Shown here one piece after another: positions 6,216 through 6,950 of a stretch of DNA of 6,950 nucleotides. How positions within the stretch are numbered: the first letter of the stretch is position 1; each line of letters starts with the position of its first letter. A program made the translations under genes and the position numbers. The DNA comes from Methylovulum sp. (GTDB lineage: Bacteria > Pseudomonadota > Gammaproteobacteria > Methylococcales > Methylomonadaceae). The notes beneath the pieces were generated by a model. It was not told where the DNA came from and made no database searches. It saw only the letters and a program-made list of their open reading frames with translations. The DNA lies in the NCBI GenBank assembly GCA_016919605.1, contig JACXTQ010000050.1:1-6950 (forward strand), written 5' to 3'.

Positions 6216-6692
6216 TTAAACCTCGGCAACCAACACTATCGCCTGTACGGCTATGCCTTCTTTGCGTCCTTCAAAGCCCAGTTTTTCCGTGGTGGTGGCT
6301 TTGACGTTGATACAATCAACCGCCACTTGCAAGTCTTCGGCGATGTTATGGCACATCGCGGCGATATGCGGGGCCATTTTTGGGGCTTGGGCGATGATGG
6401 TCATATCGGCGTTGACCAGTTTAAAACCTTTGGCTTGGACGATAGTGTACACATGGCGCAACAGGACGCGGCTGTCCGCACCTTTAAATTCAGGGTCGGT
6501 GTCAGGGAAGTGTTTGCCGATGTCACCTAAGGCCACCGCACCGAGCAGGGCATCACATAAGGCATGTAGGACGACATCACCATCAGAGTGCGCTTCCAAG
6601 CCTTGCTGATAAGGGATGCGCACCCCGCCTAAAATGATATGGTCACCATTATTAAAACGGTGTACATCATAACCTTGTCCTACTCTTATCAT
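6216..6692 (-). CDS. ispF: 2-C-methyl-D-erythritol 2,4-cyclodiphosphate synthase
   Basis: IspF is the fifth enzyme of the MEP isoprenoid pathway. It cyclises CDP-methylerythritol 2-phosphate to the 2,4-cyclodiphosphate, releasing CMP, as a cytoplasmic homotrimer. The 158 residues match the family length (159 in E. coli) with no gap or break. The zinc ligands Asp9 and His11 (in GYDVH) and His43 are present, as are the HSDGD loop (35-39), LGDIGKHFPDTDP, the IIAQAPKM segment and the NVKATTTEKLGF segment that contributes to the active site. ATG 6690-6692 overlaps the ispD stop as ATGA, so translation is probably coupled to ispD; no strong Shine-Dalgarno sequence is seen. Its stop lies 22 bp from that of the convergent corA, with no clear terminator between. 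Confidence 0.97.
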   Translation of the reverse strand: MIRVGQGYDVHRFNNGDHIILGGVRIPYQQGLEAHSDGDVVLHALCDALLGAVALGDIGKHFPDTDPEFKGADSRVLLRHVYTIVQAKGFKLVNADMTIIAQAPKMAPHIAAMCHNIAEDLQVAVDCINVKATTTEKLGFEGRKEGIAVQAIVLVAEV

Positions 6693-6950
6693 ACGGTTGC
6701 ATCCATAGTGGTTTGCCCCATATAAAATTGGGCGAGCGCCAAATCTTCGGGGCGGGTGATTTTAATGTTATCAGGGCGGCCTTCGACAATTTTCGGTTGC
6801 CAGCCTTGCAGTTCTAAGGCGCTGGCTTCATCGGTAATCGCCGGATTGCCTTGGTGGGTGGTGAGCGCTTCCGCCAATAAACGGTAACGGAACATTTGTG
6901 GCGTTAACGCCCGCCAGATATGGCAACGGTCTAAAGTAGCGGTAATCGAC
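6689..6950 (-). CDS. ispD: 2-C-methyl-D-erythritol 4-phosphate cytidylyltransferase, C-terminal part
   Basis: IspD is the third enzyme of the MEP pathway and joins CTP and methylerythritol 4-phosphate into CDP-methylerythritol. The window holds only its last 86 or so residues; the frame stays open to the right edge, so the start lies beyond 6950. Upstream of the internal Met at 6895 the frame reads ATLDRCHIWRALTPQ, matching the E. coli IspD stretch that includes the LTPQ motif. It continues with ITDEASALELQGWQPKIVEG and DNIKITRPEDLALA, the family's C-terminal signature. The lysine of NIKIT corresponds to a conserved active-site lysine of the E. coli enzyme. The TGA stop overlaps the ispF start by 4 bp. 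The ispD-ispF order is common in gammaproteobacteria. Confidence 0.95.
   Translation of the reverse strand, partial: SITATLDRCHIWRALTPQMFRYRLLAEALTTHQGNPAITDEASALELQGWQPKIVEGRPDNIKITRPEDLALAQFYMGQTTMDATV

Noticed and set aside
6211..6230. GTTGC/GCAAC inverted repeat between corA and ispF, a possible terminator
   Set aside because: Only 5 bp with a 10-nt loop, partly inside the ispF coding end, and no T tract.

Overview
The window reads as part of a Gram-negative, probably gammaproteobacterial chromosome of moderate G+C. The ispD-ispF pair closely resembles the enterobacterial proteins, there is a lipoprotein with a classic lipobox, and there is a large RTX protein of the type exported by type I secretion. 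An aquatic gammaproteobacterium such as a methanotroph would fit, but that is an impression and not proven. No tRNA, rRNA, CRISPR array, insertion sequence or phage gene is visible.

Layout, left to right. (1) 2-619, plus strand: the C-terminal part of a membrane di-iron hydroxylase of the sterol desaturase / fatty acid hydroxylase superfamily, cut by the left edge. (2) 623-645: a perfect 9-bp hairpin between this gene and the next, which converge; probably a shared terminator. (3) 673-3618, minus strand: a 981-residue RTX protein built from six tandem units. Each unit is a block of nine-residue calcium-binding repeats followed by a domain resembling the C-terminal domain of serralysin proteases. 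It has no recognisable catalytic domain. (4) 3619-3988: a 370-bp divergent intergenic region that must hold the promoters of both flanking genes. (5) 3989-5194, plus strand: a 401-residue predicted lipoprotein of unknown function. (6) 5204-6193, plus strand: a CorA-type divalent-cation channel, 9 bp after the lipoprotein and probably in the same operon. (7) 6216-6692 and 6689-6950, minus strand: ispF and the 3' end of ispD, which overlap by 4 bp and encode two steps of the MEP isoprenoid pathway.

The genes form separate transcription units rather than one pathway. ispD-ispF is housekeeping. The lipoprotein and CorA may work together at the envelope, but only their adjacency supports this. The RTX protein is an extracellular calcium-binding protein whose secretion machinery is not in this window. 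It is the most unusual item here: a protein made almost wholly of repeated RTX/serralysin-C-like units, each with an added D-x-[ND]-G-D-x-x-x-D loop. I see no clear evidence of a wholly new multi-gene system.
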